A stretch of DNA of 64,000 bases, taken from contig CBJMMB010000002.1 of NCBI GenBank assembly GCA_966430775.1, forward strand, positions 30,698-94,697, given 5' to 3'. Position numbers and translations under genes: made by a program. The DNA is from Dyella_B sp966430775 (GTDB lineage: Bacteria; Pseudomonadota; Gammaproteobacteria; Xanthomonadales; Rhodanobacteraceae). Position 1 is the stretch's first letter. Each line of letters opens with the position of its first letter. Below the pieces are notes generated by a model. The model was not told the DNA's origin. It searched no databases and saw only the letters and a list, made by a program, of their open reading frames with translations. Shown here one piece after another: positions 62,946 through 64,000 of the stretch.

Positions 62946-63092
62946 AGCAAAGCCCGAAGCTATCCCGTTGTCGGCACAAGACGCCGAGGGATCGAGCGGC
63001 GCACTGATCAACAACGCACGAAGAGGCTGCTACGTTGCACGTTGCGGCCTGTACTGCCGCGACTGTCGATCCGCTCTACGGGTGAAATGCAC

Positions 63093-63491
63093 ATGAAAAA
63101 GCGCTTACTTGCCTGCCTGGCCGCATGCCTGATCGCCACTCCGGCTTTTTCGCAACAGCAACCGGCAGCACCCCACGAAGACACCATCCTTTTGACGATA
63201 TTCCTGAAGCACGACCAGAGCAAAAACCTGGACCAGATTCAGGAGATTCAAAAGCAGCAAGGGTTCTATCGGCAATTCCCGCCCGCCGGCACGCAGATCG
63301 TCAGCTGGCATGTGGTCATGGGCATCGGACAGGTCGTCACGCTGAAAGTCCCGGCGTCGAAATTGCGGGACGTCAACGTCGCGTTGGAAAAAACGGCCTG
63401 GGGCGCATTCCGGACCGAATACTATCCAACCTACGATCTGTACCCGGTGATCAAGGACCAACTGGCCAACAGCACGAAAGCGACGGAATAG
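63093..63491 (+). CDS. Secreted conserved hypothetical protein (132 aa)
   Basis: ATG at 63093 is preferred over 63087 because a GGTGA site lies 7 nt upstream of it. Signal peptide to AFS-QQ (about 19). The mature part has a Gln-rich helix (DQIQEIQKQQGFYRQF) followed by beta-type segments (IVSWHVVMGIGQVVTLKV). It resembles small periplasmic proteins of unknown function. No Cys pairs. Confidence 0.7.
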   Translation: MKKRLLACLAACLIATPAFSQQQPAAPHEDTILLTIFLKHDQSKNLDQIQEIQKQQGFYRQFPPAGTQIVSWHVVMGIGQVVTLKVPASKLRDVNVALEKTAWGAFRTEYYPTYDLYPVIKDQLANSTKATE

Positions 63492-63506
63492 CTGTTGCGC
63501 GAATGG

Positions 63507-63833
63507 CAGGTTGGGGTGCAAACCCCAACGTCGCCATGGTTGATATCGCCCAATGTTGGGGTTTGCACCCTGAAACATCCCCACGTTTTTCGCCTGATAT
63601 GTTGAGCGAAATCAGTAAGCTTGCCCTTCCTGTGCGCAATCGCTCATATTGCCTCACCGTCATTCCGGCGAAGGCCGGAATCCATCGCCAGCACGAAGCA
63701 TGGATTCCGGCCTTCGCCGGAATGACTTTTTGGCTTTTTTAGCGGGTCGCCAGCATGAACGTTTTCGTTTTTTGCAGAGTAAAGTGCGCAAAGCAAAAAC
63801 GTGGGGATATATCAGGGTTTGCACCCCAACCTA
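63507..63833. repeat. Palindromic element P2, copy e, interrupted
   Basis: Left end CAGGTTGGGGTGCAAACCCC (first base changed), right end CCCCAACCTA whose TAG is the stop codon of the next minus-strand gene. Here the right arm is split by the 244-bp nested element. Confidence 0.88.
63571..63814. mobile_element. 244-bp nested element, copy B
   Basis: Ends TGAAACATCCCCACGTTTTT and AAAAACGTGGGGATATATCA are inverted repeats. The 12-bp GGGTTTGCACCC flanks it on both sides (63559-63570, 63815-63826). It contains a REP pair (63658-63726). Base changes relative to copy A in the terminal stems are mostly compensated on both arms (GCATTTTT/AAAAATGC against ACGTTTTT/AAAAACGT). Confidence 0.85.
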
Positions 63834-64000
63834 CGCGGAAATCGCGAGACGCTCCGAGCGATACACCCACGCCGTCAGCCATCCCACCAGCACCGCCACC
63901 ACCGCACCCGCCACCACGACGTGCGTGAGCTGCATTGCTGATACGCCCTCCCCGCGCAGCAGACGCATGATGCCCATCTGCTGGCCGAGCAGCGGCACGT
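63831..64000 (-). CDS. ABC-2 type permease, C-terminal fragment (runs off the window)
   Basis: Only about 55 codons of the 3' end are inside. VPLLGQQMGIMRLLRG, then a helix THVVVAGAVVAVLVGWLTAW and Y-x-x-E-x-L (YRSERL) match the C-terminal end of ABC-2/NatB-type export permeases. The TAG stop is the outer triplet of P2-e. Confidence 0.65.
   Translation of the reverse strand, partial: VPLLGQQMGIMRLLRGEGVSAMQLTHVVVAGAVVAVLVGWLTAWVYRSERLAISA

Overview
The window is GC-rich chromosomal DNA with dense, tightly packed genes. The hopanoid set, the L-arabinose oxidative genes, a chromosomal-integron-type cassette array and many short palindromic intergenic repeats together suggest a Gammaproteobacterium of the Lysobacterales/Xanthomonadales, most likely Rhodanobacteraceae (Dyella, Luteibacter or Frateuria-like). 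This placement is an inference from gene content. No rRNA, tRNA, CRISPR array or replication origin was recognised.

Region 1 (1-8929): a secreted GH43 arabinanase-like gene (+), then about 7.7 kb of integron gene cassettes, all coded on the minus strand and separated by about 14 attC-like sites, with no integrase gene in view (a CALIN-type array). The cassettes carry a GNAT acetyltransferase, a 2OG-Fe(II) oxygenase-like protein, a GFA/CENP-V-like protein, an ankyrin protein, a toxin-antitoxin pair, a DUF1737 protein and several orphan secreted or membrane proteins. Region 2 (8930-18215): an arabinan/L-arabinose locus. A GPH transporter and two GH43 enzymes form a translationally coupled operon. 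Alpha-ketoglutarate semialdehyde dehydrogenase, an FAH-family 2-keto-3-deoxypentonate dehydratase, a LysR regulator and an IlvD/Edd pentonate dehydratase form the non-phosphorylating route towards alpha-ketoglutarate.

Region 3 (18315-40614) is the most striking part. It combines an almost complete mevalonate pathway with hopanoid synthesis. The mevalonate genes encode an HMG-CoA reductase fused to mevalonate kinase, phosphomevalonate kinase, diphosphomevalonate decarboxylase and type I IPP isomerase. FPP synthase (ispA), a single squalene synthase and squalene-hopene cyclase lead to the hopane core. HpnH and HpnG make the ribosyl side chain, HpnI/K/J make the cyclitol-ether head group, and HpnL, HpnA and HpnB are also present. 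A ferritin-like di-iron protein of unknown role is translationally coupled to hpnL. The reductase-kinase fusion and the direct mevalonate-to-hopanoid linkage are unusual for this bacterial group, where the MEP pathway and HpnCDE are the norm.

Region 4 (40765-64000) is ordinary housekeeping and envelope DNA: a membrane protein usually labelled Gcr recombinase, a patatin, bioD, a TMEM175-like channel, a GAF/fRMsr protein, engB, cytochrome c4, two DsbA-like lipoproteins, an EEP-family protein, a GH17 membrane enzyme, Slt, an NDUFA9-like protein, cca, the tatABC-NDUFAF7 operon, a SYLF protein, hemH, a hydrolase, and the 3' end of an ABC-2 permease. Intergenic spaces hold four families of palindromic elements. 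One family (outer ends TAGGTTGGGG...) supplies the TAG stop codon of five genes. In two of its copies a 242-244 bp element is inserted with a 12-bp target duplication, and that element itself contains a REP pair.
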